From NCBI RefSeq assembly GCF_003583365.1, contig NZ_QXED01000008.1:62001-126000 (forward strand): a stretch of 64,000 bases of DNA, written 5' to 3'. Of the stretch, positions 52,023 to 59,793 are shown one piece after another. Below the pieces are notes generated by a model. It worked only from the letters and a program-made list of their open reading frames with translations, ran no database searches and was not told the DNA's origin. Source of the DNA: Fibrisoma montanum (GTDB taxonomy: Bacteria > Bacteroidota > Bacteroidia > Cytophagales > Spirosomataceae). The position numbers and the translations under genes are program-made. Positions within the stretch are counted from its first letter, which is position 1. The number at the start of each line of letters is the position of its first letter.

Positions 52023-55000
52023 TTAGAAACCTAAATTAATACCTACCGTGAACGTACGGGCCTGGGGTGGCGTGTAGAAATCGTGTCCCAGGGCGATGTT
52101 GGCCGTCTGGTTGCTGGCGTTCGCATACTGCGTGTTCACCTCCGGATCGTAGCCGGTGTACTTGGTGAACGTGAACAGGTTCAGGCCCGATACATACACC
52201 CGCGCCGATTGTACGGAGATTTTCCGCAGCAGAGCACTCGGCAGGTTATAGCCAAACGATACGGTTTTCACGCGCAGGAACGAACCATCCTGCACCCAGC
52301 GCGACGATACGCCCGTGCCGTTACCGCCACCGAAAACGGCTCTCGGTACGTCGGTGATGTCGCCGGGCTTCTGCCAGCGATCCAGCTGATCGATGGTCTG
52401 GTTGTCGAAATAGTCACCGTTCACCGACTGGTAGATGGCCGCCGTGTTGTAGATATCGTTCCCGTAAACGCCCTGGAGCAGGAAGCTCAGGTCGAAGCCT
52501 TTGAACGAGAAATTGTTGGTCAGACCTCCCGTGAAATCAGGGTTTGGATCACCAACGAACAGTTCGGGGGCAGCCGCATAATCGGCGGTCGGATTGCCGT
52601 CGGCTCCCTGATACAGCGCATCACCCGTCTGCGGGTCAACGCCTACGTATTTCTTGCCGTAGAAGATACCCAGCGGCTGGCCTTCGACTACGTAGCTCAG
52701 GAACCGCGAGTTGGCCCGGATCGGCGATACGTTCAATTTCGTCACCCGGTTCCGGTTGAACGAGATGTTGAAGTTGGTCGACCACCGCAGCGCTTTCGTC
52801 AGGTTCTGCGACGTAACGCTGAATTCAACCCCGCGGTTGCGCAGGCTACCGATATTCCGGGCAATAGTGGTGAACCCGTTGATGGCCGGCTGCGGCTGGT
52901 TCAGCAACAGGTCGTTCGTTACCTTGTTGTAGAAATCAATCTGACCGTTGATGCGGTTGTTGAGGAACCCAAACTCCAGACCAATGTCCAGCTGCGTCGA
53001 CTGCTCCCAGCGCAGATCAGCATTGGCTACCTGCGACGGACGAATCCCTACCTGATCGGCGTAGTTGATGGTGCCGTACAGACCACGAGATGCGAAGTTT
53101 GCGATTTCGGAGTTACCCGTTACCCCGTAGCTGGCCCGCAGTTTCAGGAGACTTAGCGATGGAACCGTGTTTTTGACAAACGACTCGTCGCTCAGAATCC
53201 AGCCCGCCGAAATAGCCGGGAAGAAACCGTAGCGGTTGTTCAGACCAAAGCGTGACGAACCATCGATACGGCCCGACAAACCAAGCAGGTACCGATCGCG
53301 GAACTTATAGTTTACCCGCGCCAGATACGACACCAGACTATAGCCGGTTTCGGTTGAACTGGCATCGGTTTTCTGGCTGGCACTGGCCAACTCCTGAAAC
53401 TTGTCGTTCGGGAAGTTACGGGCCGTTCCCGATACGGTCTGTACGTTCTGCTCCTGGTACGTAAGACCAGCCAGAACGTCGATGCTGTGCGTCCCGCCGA
53501 ATGTCCGCAGGTAGCTGAACGTATTGTTGGCGGTCCAGTTGTTCGAGCGGGTCTGCGCCTGATAGCCGTAGCCGGTGGGGGCACCATCTTCCGTTACGCG
53601 GCCCTGGAAAATTTCTTCCTGCAGATTCAGTACGTCGAAGCCGTATTCGCTCCGGAACGTCAGGCCCGGCAGCAATTGATACTGACCGAAGATGTTCCCG
53701 AACGTGCGGAACGTACGAGCGTAGTTTGACGCGTTGTTGAGTTCAACCAGGTTATTGTAATAGAGCGTCTGCCGGTTGTAGCCCGTCGGATCGTTCGGAT
53801 CGTAGATCGGCTGGATCGGCGGCAGGGCGTTCAACTGGATCGGGTTCGAGAACGCATTGTCTCCCGGAACCTTCTTGTTGTTAGTACGGGCAAACGCAAT
53901 ACTGGCCCCCAGGCTGAACTTATCACTCACCGTATGATCAAGATTCAGGCGGACGTTGTTCCGCTGAAAATTGTTGCCAATGATGAAGCCAATCTGCTTG
54001 TTGGTCGCGCCCGACAGATTAAAACGGGTTTTCTCGCTACCACCGTTGATGGCGAAGTTCGCCTGATTGATCGTTCCCTGCCGGAAGGCCGCACTGGCCC
54101 AGTCGCTGTTGACGGTAGAATTCGGGTCCAGACCGTAGCCGGGGAAACCGTCGCTCGGATCGTTCGGATCGATACCGGCGTTGGTCAGTGATTCCGTGAA
54201 CAATTCCAGATACTGCGGACCATTCAGGAACTTACGCACCCGGGTCGGGTTAGTGATACCGGTGTAGTAGCCCACCTGCACGTTGGTCCGACCGGCTTTA
54301 CCACGTTTGGTCGTGATCAGTACCACACCGTTGCTCGCCCGCGATCCGTAGATAGCCGATGCCGATGCATCTTTCAGGATTTCGATGGATTCAATATCAT
54401 TCGGGTCAATGTCGGCCAGCGGACTGAACTGCTCATTGTCCGTTGTGTTCAGGTCCTGCGACGTAATGGGAATACCATCCAGAACGTACAGCGGCTCGTT
54501 ACCGGCCGAAATCGACGCGGCCCCGCGAACCCGAATCTGAAGCGCCGTTCCAAGCTTACCGCTACCCTGGGTAATCTGCACCCCCGGCGTCCGGCCCTGC
54601 AGTGCCGTTTCGAACGTCTGAACGGGCAGGTTGGCAATGTCTTTGCCGCTGATACTGGCTTGTGAACCGGTCAGGTCGCGACGCTGCTGCGTACCGTAAC
54701 CCACCACGACCACTTCGCTCAGTGCCCGCGAATCGTTGGTAAGGGCAACGTTAATCTGGTTGCGGTTGCCGATAACAACCTCCTGGGCCGTTGTCCCCAC
54801 AAAACTAAACACCAGGGTTGTTGCGGTGGCAGGTACAGAGATTGAGTAGTTTCCCTCGGCATCGGTCTGTGTGCCGCGCGACGTACCTTTGATCTGCACC
54901 GAAACACCAGGCAATACGTTGCCATCTTCCGCGGATGTGACTTTTCCCGTCACCCGGCGATCTTGTGCGACTGCTGGTAGGTGCAGTGCTCCCACGAATA

Positions 55001-55028
55001 AAAGCAGAAGCAATATAATTTTCCTCAT
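52023..55028 (-). CDS. SusC/RagA-family TonB-linked outer-membrane protein (pair 2)
   Basis: I start at 55028 (MRKIILLLLLFVGALHLPAV), a good signal peptide; ten more residues upstream have no support and approach the promoter. The 1001-residue protein has the regulatory-like N-domain (VTGKVTSAEDGNVLPGVSVQ), plug (EVVVVGYGTQQRRDLTG; LQIRVRGAASISAGNEPLYV; SIEILKDASASAIYGSRASN) and barrel ending TFTVGINLGF. It forms the transport channel with the SusD at 50565. First gene of its unit with a -7 box 28 bp upstream. Confidence 0.96.
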   Translation of the reverse strand: MRKIILLLLLFVGALHLPAVAQDRRVTGKVTSAEDGNVLPGVSVQIKGTSRGTQTDAEGNYSISVPATATTLVFSFVGTTAQEVVIGNRNQINVALTNDSRALSEVVVVGYGTQQRRDLTGSQASISGKDIANLPVQTFETALQGRTPGVQITQGSGKLGTALQIRVRGAASISAGNEPLYVLDGIPITSQDLNTTDNEQFSPLADIDPNDIESIEILKDASASAIYGSRASNGVVLITTKRGKAGRTNVQVGYYTGITNPTRVRKFLNGPQYLELFTESLTNAGIDPNDPSDGFPGYGLDPNSTVNSDWASAAFRQGTINQANFAINGGSEKTRFNLSGATNKQIGFIIGNNFQRNNVRLNLDHTVSDKFSLGASIAFARTNNKKVPGDNAFSNPIQLNALPPIQPIYDPNDPTGYNRQTLYYNNLVELNNASNYARTFRTFGNIFGQYQLLPGLTFRSEYGFDVLNLQEEIFQGRVTEDGAPTGYGYQAQTRSNNWTANNTFSYLRTFGGTHSIDVLAGLTYQEQNVQTVSGTARNFPNDKFQELASASQKTDASSTETGYSLVSYLARVNYKFRDRYLLGLSGRIDGSSRFGLNNRYGFFPAISAGWILSDESFVKNTVPSLSLLKLRASYGVTGNSEIANFASRGLYGTINYADQVGIRPSQVANADLRWEQSTQLDIGLEFGFLNNRINGQIDFYNKVTNDLLLNQPQPAINGFTTIARNIGSLRNRGVEFSVTSQNLTKALRWSTNFNISFNRNRVTKLNVSPIRANSRFLSYVVEGQPLGIFYGKKYVGVDPQTGDALYQGADGNPTADYAAAPELFVGDPNPDFTGGLTNNFSFKGFDLSFLLQGVYGNDIYNTAAIYQSVNGDYFDNQTIDQLDRWQKPGDITDVPRAVFGGGNGTGVSSRWVQDGSFLRVKTVSFGYNLPSALLRKISVQSARVYVSGLNLFTFTKYTGYDPEVNTQYANASNQTANIALGHDFYTPPQARTFTVGINLGF

Positions 55029-55055
55029 ATTGTGGTATTTTAAACAAGTAAACCG

Positions 55056-55063
55056 CAAAATTA
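55056..55063 (-). promoter_or_regulatory. -7 box of SusCD pair 2
   Basis: The minus strand reads TAATTTTG, an exact TAnnTTTG match, with TTG about 21 bp further upstream, in an AT-rich region 28 bp before the SusC start. Confidence 0.55.
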
Positions 55064-55262
55064 AATATTACTTTTCTGTTAATACAACAAATTCGCAGAA
55101 CAATATTTTTTAACAATACAGCTAAAGACGCAGGAAAAAGCCTAACGTTGCAGCCTGTCAATATTTGATAGTATTATTTTATACCGTGTTGAACGAGAAC
55201 GACAAGAACTCGGGTTAAGTTGATACCTTTCGACGCTGTACACGGCTGTTTTTTTCTGTGCC

Positions 55263-55781
55263 ATGAATGCATTTCTACTTGGTCATATACTGCTTGCCCT
55301 GTTCGTTCGTAGCCCTCTATACGAGACCGCCGGCGCAGCACCAAAACCGCATCCCACCGTTTACCTCTTTCTGAATACCGAATGTCCGGTTTGTCAGCAG
55401 TACGCCCCACGCCTTGCCGAACTGCACCGGTCCTTCAGGAAAGCAGGGGTTCGATTTGTCGGCGTTTATCCGCTCAGTACCGACTCTCCCCAGACCATCC
55501 GGCAATTCCATAAGCTGTATCAACTTCCGTTTGAGGGACAGGCAGATCCAGGCGCAAAGCTCGCGCGCTATTTTCGGACCCACGTTACACCCGAGGTTGT
55601 GCTGATGGCCACCGATGGCACTGTAAGCTACCAGGGTGCTGTTGACGACTGGTACGTATCGCTCGGTAAGCATCGGCCCTCTCCTACCCAGCACTACCTC
55701 CGCGATGCCCTGACGGCTTTACTGGCCGGGCAGCCCGTTGCTGTTCCCCGAACGGATGCGGTGGGGTGTCTGATCGAATGA
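55263..55781 (+). CDS. Redoxin / thioredoxin-like protein, exported
   Basis: A 172-residue thioredoxin-fold protein with a signal-like N-terminus (FLLGHILLALFVRSPLY). The active site is Cys41-X2-Cys44 in LNTECPVCQQYAPRLAELHR, followed by GVRFVGVYPLSTDSPQTI and a cis-Pro region in HVTPEVVLMATDG. The C-terminus ALLAGQPVAVPRTDAVGCLI is the linker that, in fused redoxin-cytochrome-monooxygenase proteins of other bacteria, leads into the cytochrome domain. The matching partner lies convergent at 55850. Probably a periplasmic thiol protein working with copper or haem centres. Confidence 0.85.
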   Translation: MNAFLLGHILLALFVRSPLYETAGAAPKPHPTVYLFLNTECPVCQQYAPRLAELHRSFRKAGVRFVGVYPLSTDSPQTIRQFHKLYQLPFEGQADPGAKLARYFRTHVTPEVVLMATDGTVSYQGAVDDWYVSLGKHRPSPTQHYLRDALTALLAGQPVAVPRTDAVGCLIE

Positions 55782-55844
55782 TTGAGTTGTGGAATGATTG
55801 AATTGAAGACAACCCCTTAATTCAATCATTCCACAACTCAATCA
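55779..55844. repeat. Perfect inverted repeat, 26-bp arms
   Basis: Arms 55779-55804 and 55819-55844 are perfectly complementary with a 14-base loop. The left arm begins at the redoxin stop codon, and the right arm ends 5 bp before the stop of the convergent oxygenase-like gene. It may terminate both. Confidence 0.75.
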
Positions 55845-55849
55845 CTCAA

Positions 55850-57154
55850 TTATTTAACGTAATAGAAGACCAGATTCATCATCTCGTCGGTGGAGTTCCA
55901 GCCGTAGCGTACCGGCCGGACCGGGCGGTTGGGGTTAAGCGGATTCTGATCGGTATTATCGTACGAAGCCTCGGCAATAATGGTCGAGCCCTTCGGCAGG
56001 ACGAGCGGTTCACGGAAGAAGTAGGATAACTGCCAGTTAAAATCCCACTCGTCGATTTTAACGAGCTGAACGGCATCACCGGCGGGCGTAACGGCAAACG
56101 CCTTCACCTTCCGGCCCAGCCAGTGCATGTGAGGCATCACCGAAAGCAACCGGATCGTGTCGCTGATCGGGCCGTAATTCATGTAAAACGTCGGGCGGGT
56201 GTTGGCGGGCAGCACAAACGGCTGATTAGTAATGTTGTTTTCCGTCAGGGTCAGCGTACGGACTTCCCGTTCTACCGGCTTCCGGGCAAAATAGAGCCGA
56301 ACTTCCGATTGGTCGGCTTCGGGTTTGGGGGCGGGCGCATAGTGGAGGTTCAGGATCAGGTCGCTACCCGCCCGGATGCGCTTGGCGGCCCCAGCCGGGA
56401 ATGTAACGCGGTCGTTGCCGGGTACCCATCCGTACAGAAAAGCATCGGCCAGGGGCGTCCGTTGAAAGTCACGCAGCCGGGGATCGTCTTCCGCCAGCCC
56501 GTCAATACCGGCCATAGTCCCCGTCGAATCGATCATCAGGCGGCTGTGATGCAGCCGTTTACGGTTCTGCGGCACAAACTCGATGGCTTCTACCCAAACG
56601 TCCTGCTGCAGGCCCATCCGTACGTGAAAATACCGAAAATCTTCTCGGCCGTCGCCTTTGATGGCGTAGGGCTTCATGCGCAGCACGAGATCGGGCTTAC
56701 GCGGCTGGTCTGTACCGAAGGTCTGACCGGCCGCGTAAGCCTGGTCAGATTGTAGGGGCAGCTCACCAGCGGCTGGCTGGTCAGACCTTCGGTGCAGACC
56801 AGCCGACCGCTGGTGCCCAACGGGCATTCCGGCTTTTACCCACTGCTGAATCAGGTCAATCTCTACGTTCGACAAACCGCGTTCGTTGGCATAATGCTGG
56901 AACTGCCGATCGGCCGGAAACGGCGGCATGTACCGGGCCTGTGTCACTTTTGCGATGAACCTGCCCCGCTTGGCCACGTCCTCATACGTCAGCAAACTGA
57001 ACGGTCCGACCCCTGCGGGATGGTGACAGGGCGTAGCACAGTGTTGTGTGATGATTGACTTAACGTGCTGGACGTAAGTAGGCGACTGAGCCACAAGCGC
57101 ATGGCCTGTAAGCAGCCAAAGTATCAGCCAGTTACCAGTTTGCCTAAAGTTCAT
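55850..57154 (-). CDS. Cytochrome c / copper type II monooxygenase-like exported protein
   Basis: I start at 57154 (MNFRQTGNWLILWLL), a signal peptide; 32 upstream residues are unsupported. The 434-residue protein has an N-terminal c-type haem domain, QHCATPCHHPAGVGPFSLLT, where the haem motif is CX3CH (Cys39, Cys43, His44) rather than CX2CH. A PHM-like copper domain follows, with ligand candidates His202-His203 (LHHSRLM), His271 (NLHYAP), His342/His344 (MPHMHWLG) and Met425 (STDEMMN). Residues 117-151 are an extra linker encoded by a palindromic insert. Relatives are large redoxin-cytochrome-monooxygenase fusions of unknown substrate. Confidence 0.82.
   Translation of the reverse strand: MNFRQTGNWLILWLLTGHALVAQSPTYVQHVKSIITQHCATPCHHPAGVGPFSLLTYEDVAKRGRFIAKVTQARYMPPFPADRQFQHYANERGLSNVEIDLIQQWVKAGMPVGHQRSAGLHRRSDQPAAGELPLQSDQAYAAGQTFGTDQPRKPDLVLRMKPYAIKGDGREDFRYFHVRMGLQQDVWVEAIEFVPQNRKRLHHSRLMIDSTGTMAGIDGLAEDDPRLRDFQRTPLADAFLYGWVPGNDRVTFPAGAAKRIRAGSDLILNLHYAPAPKPEADQSEVRLYFARKPVEREVRTLTLTENNITNQPFVLPANTRPTFYMNYGPISDTIRLLSVMPHMHWLGRKVKAFAVTPAGDAVQLVKIDEWDFNWQLSYFFREPLVLPKGSTIIAEASYDNTDQNPLNPNRPVRPVRYGWNSTDEMMNLVFYYVK
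56703..56804. repeat. In-frame palindromic insert inside the oxygenase-like gene
   Basis: Arms 56703-56728 and 56779-56804 are complementary over 26 bp with one mismatch, with a 50-base loop. The whole element stays in frame and encodes about residues 117-151, a Gln/Arg/Ser/Asp-rich linker between the cytochrome and copper domains. Confidence 0.7.
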
Positions 57155-57172
57155 ATCCGCCAGTGATGAAAA

Positions 57173-57200
57173 AGCAGCAACGGGTGCACCCGTTGCTGCT
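57173..57200 (-). terminator. 28-bp perfect palindrome, terminator of SusCD pair 3
   Basis: Perfectly palindromic about GTGCAC. On the minus strand it is followed by TTTTT, 23 bp after the lipoprotein stop and 19 bp before the oxygenase-like start. Confidence 0.85.
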
Positions 57201-57222
57201 CCAGTACAAATTACAGGTACGG

Positions 57223-57930
57223 TTATCTGACTGTAAAATTCAGGCGGCAATTCGAATTGGCCTGAGACACCGGCGTAGGATCAAGGCAGATGCTTTCTTC
57301 ATTCCACACTTTGAATACCAGTCCATCGGAGGTGGTTAGCTCCCAGGTCACAACAAAGGCATCGGCACTGGCAACGGTCCTGCCGCCAACGACCTGAGCC
57401 CCCTGCAACCGGGCACCGGCCGGACGCGGACGAGCGGGGTTTTCGAAAACTTTCACGGCATTTACCTTGTCGTATTTCACGGTCGCATCTTTATACAGGG
57501 TATAAATTTCATTCGGCGTGATGCTGAACGTGTTCCATTGGCGGTTAGGGGCGGGCGAATCAATCGTTTTTACAACTTTTCCCCCGCTACCGAGCGACAC
57601 CGTTTTAGGGTTGCCATCCGGATCCGTGTACGACTCGATCATGTCTACCTTGACAACTATCTTGGTAACCGTCAGTTTATTATCGAGCGATACCCAACGG
57701 ATTTTCATATCCATCTTCGCATTATCCTGGCCGGTTAATGGAAAGTTGCGGCCATTGGCCGCAAAGTTGGCCTTATCACTTGTCCCTAATTTTCCCTCGG
57801 GTATATCTGCAAAAACAGCCAGGGCATGCACTCCCGGCTCCCAGGGTTTATTGGGGTTGAGCGACTCATCCCGGCAACCCACCAAAACCGTAATTACGAC
57901 TGATAATGAATATATTAAAAGCTTTTTCAT
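57223..57930 (-). CDS. SusCD-associated lipoprotein, unknown function
   Basis: A 235-residue lipoprotein; lipobox VLVGC gives Cys19, followed by RDESLNPNKPWEPGVHAL. The mature part is beta-rich (MDMKIRWVSLDNKLTVTKIV, GGKVVKTIDSPAPNRQWNTF, DAFVVTWELTTSDGLVFKVW). It has a pair of C-terminal cysteines (SICLDP, NSNCRL) that could form a disulfide. It begins 70 bp after the SusD at 58001, so it is third in the SusC-SusD-lipoprotein unit and may be a surface glycan- or peptide-binding protein. Family not recognised. Confidence 0.82.
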   Translation of the reverse strand: MKKLLIYSLSVVITVLVGCRDESLNPNKPWEPGVHALAVFADIPEGKLGTSDKANFAANGRNFPLTGQDNAKMDMKIRWVSLDNKLTVTKIVVKVDMIESYTDPDGNPKTVSLGSGGKVVKTIDSPAPNRQWNTFSITPNEIYTLYKDATVKYDKVNAVKVFENPARPRPAGARLQGAQVVGGRTVASADAFVVTWELTTSDGLVFKVWNEESICLDPTPVSQANSNCRLNFTVR

Positions 57931-58000
57931 TGTTCTTGTCAGTTTTCAGATTGCCCAGCCACACCTACGGTCAGTTGTGGCTAAGCGACCTGTAATTCAG

Positions 58001-59725
58001 TTAAAACTCCCACTTCACTTTTACTTTGTCCCAGAAGATCGGATCCCGGTCGAAAATGACGTCGGTAATGTATTTGGCGGCATTCGGGTTCAGCGCACCC
58101 TCCTGTTGAGGATACGGCAACCGCAGCGCGTACTGACGGGGTGGTTTTGAAATAGGCGCCTGAACACCAATGGAAAACTGCTTGAACTGGCTCTGGATCG
58201 GATAACCCGTGCGCCGTTGGAGGTTCCAGATTTCCATTCCCTGTCCCCAGGAGCAGAACCAGATTTGCTTGGCCACTACGTTTAGTTTAGCCTGATTGGT
58301 CGTTGCCGCATCGTACAGGCCCATCCACGCTTTTACGTACGCATCAATGTCGGCCGCAGCCGGGGCTTTTGCTTTGCTGGGATCTGATTTGAGTCCCTGC
58401 GCAACCACCACCGCAATCTGTTCGCGCATGGCGGTTTCAAACAAAGCTTTCGCATCGCCGGTCACACCGGTTCCATCCAGGATCGCTTCAATCTGGTAAT
58501 ACTTTGTGTTCCAGCTATTGATCAGCGGCCATTGCCCATTGCCGCCGTAGTTCAGTGAAGCCTGTCCGGTCAGCGCTACGGCCGGGATACTCCGGTCTGA
58601 ATAAACCCCACCAGCCGGATACGTACCCGGAGTTGTCCGCAACGGACCATCAGCAGCCGCACCCGATACGTCGGCCCGGTCGCGACCGAAATACCCGGCG
58701 ATGTAGGCCAGATCAGCGGCCGGTACATTGCCCGTGATAGAAAATGCCCGCTTGTATTCGTCCAGGAAGGAAGCCCGCAGCGGCAGATACGACCCGCCAA
58801 ACGGCGTGGTGCCCCGATCGGTCGGGTTGTTCTGGTCCAGCACCCGGGCCGTCTGCCGGTAAAAATAGAAAGGCAGACGCGGGTCCTTGTTCAGGATCAT
58901 TTCGCCCATCAACTGGTGATTGATGTACGTAGGGTCGCCCTGCCCGGCATAGGTAAAGTACCAGGGATGCCGGTTGTCGGCGGGGGATACCTGCGTCGAA
59001 AACAGATACGTCCAGTTTTGCGCCGGGGTCGTGATAAACCCACCCGCATCGAAAGCCGCCTTTAGGTCAGCATTGCCGTTCGTACGGCCTTTGCGCGAAT
59101 TCAGCAGCAGACGCAGCTTAACGGTTTTGGCAATGCGCGTCCAGGTTGTTGCGTTGCCGGCACCCATGTAGTCATTGATCACGGCTACGGGCTGGGCTTT
59201 GGCCAGTTCAGTAACCGCCTGATCGCACAGTTTGAGCAGGTCCTCGTAGATCTCCGAATCTTTATCAAATTTAGGAGATTTGTTGGGCTCGGCTGCGTTG
59301 CCTTTCCAGGCTTCCGAATACGGCATATCCCCGAACATATCCACGTAGTTACCCATCGAATAGGCTTTGAGCACCAGGGCAATACCCCGGTAGCGGGGGT
59401 TTTTACCATCCTCGGTGGCCCGTAGCAACTCTTCAATGCTCTGCATACTCCGGAAAGCACTATTCCAGGTTCCCTGGTAGCTGGTATTGCTCAGGTTGTA
59501 GGCGTCGGAAGAACTCCACAGACCGGCAAATCCCATTGCATTGCTATTCACAGCCCCAAACGCGTCGACTGCTGCATTCTCTGCCACCGGCAACAGCAGC
59601 CCCAGCGACCCGGCGGCCGGTTTGTTCGGATCGGTGTTGATATCTAGTTCGGTCAGGTTACACGAACTGACTACGCCGATGAGGGCCGCCAGTACCAGTG
59701 TCCTGAATATATTCAGATTAACCAT
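58001..59725 (-). CDS. SusD-like outer-membrane lipoprotein, SusD-like_2 type (pair 3)
   Basis: A 574-residue lipoprotein; lipobox VVSSC (Cys22) followed by NLTELDINTDPNKP, a signature of the SusD/RagB superfamily branch I know as SusD-like_2 (PF12771). Further marks are ALVLKAYSMGNYVDMFGDMP, YSEAWKGNAAEPNKSPKFDK, and FCSWGQGMEIWNLQRRTGYP near the C-terminus, ending in an aromatic Phe. This branch differs from the SusDs at 45711 and 50565 and is often paired with larger SusC proteins acting on peptides or uncharacterised ligands. Confidence 0.93.
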   Translation of the reverse strand: MVNLNIFRTLVLAALIGVVSSCNLTELDINTDPNKPAAGSLGLLLPVAENAAVDAFGAVNSNAMGFAGLWSSSDAYNLSNTSYQGTWNSAFRSMQSIEELLRATEDGKNPRYRGIALVLKAYSMGNYVDMFGDMPYSEAWKGNAAEPNKSPKFDKDSEIYEDLLKLCDQAVTELAKAQPVAVINDYMGAGNATTWTRIAKTVKLRLLLNSRKGRTNGNADLKAAFDAGGFITTPAQNWTYLFSTQVSPADNRHPWYFTYAGQGDPTYINHQLMGEMILNKDPRLPFYFYRQTARVLDQNNPTDRGTTPFGGSYLPLRASFLDEYKRAFSITGNVPAADLAYIAGYFGRDRADVSGAAADGPLRTTPGTYPAGGVYSDRSIPAVALTGQASLNYGGNGQWPLINSWNTKYYQIEAILDGTGVTGDAKALFETAMREQIAVVVAQGLKSDPSKAKAPAAADIDAYVKAWMGLYDAATTNQAKLNVVAKQIWFCSWGQGMEIWNLQRRTGYPIQSQFKQFSIGVQAPISKPPRQYALRLPYPQQEGALNPNAAKYITDVIFDRDPIFWDKVKVKWEF

Positions 59726-59793
59726 CTTAATTCGTTTGTTAGCAGTTTGATAAGAAGCGGGAACGACCCATAGGCAGTTGTTCCCGATCGTGA

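Noticed and set aside
52083-53156. 357-codon plus-strand frame inside the pair-2 SusC gene
   Set aside because: Same pattern at the same relative place as the frame in pair 1, reflecting SusC codon use rather than a gene.
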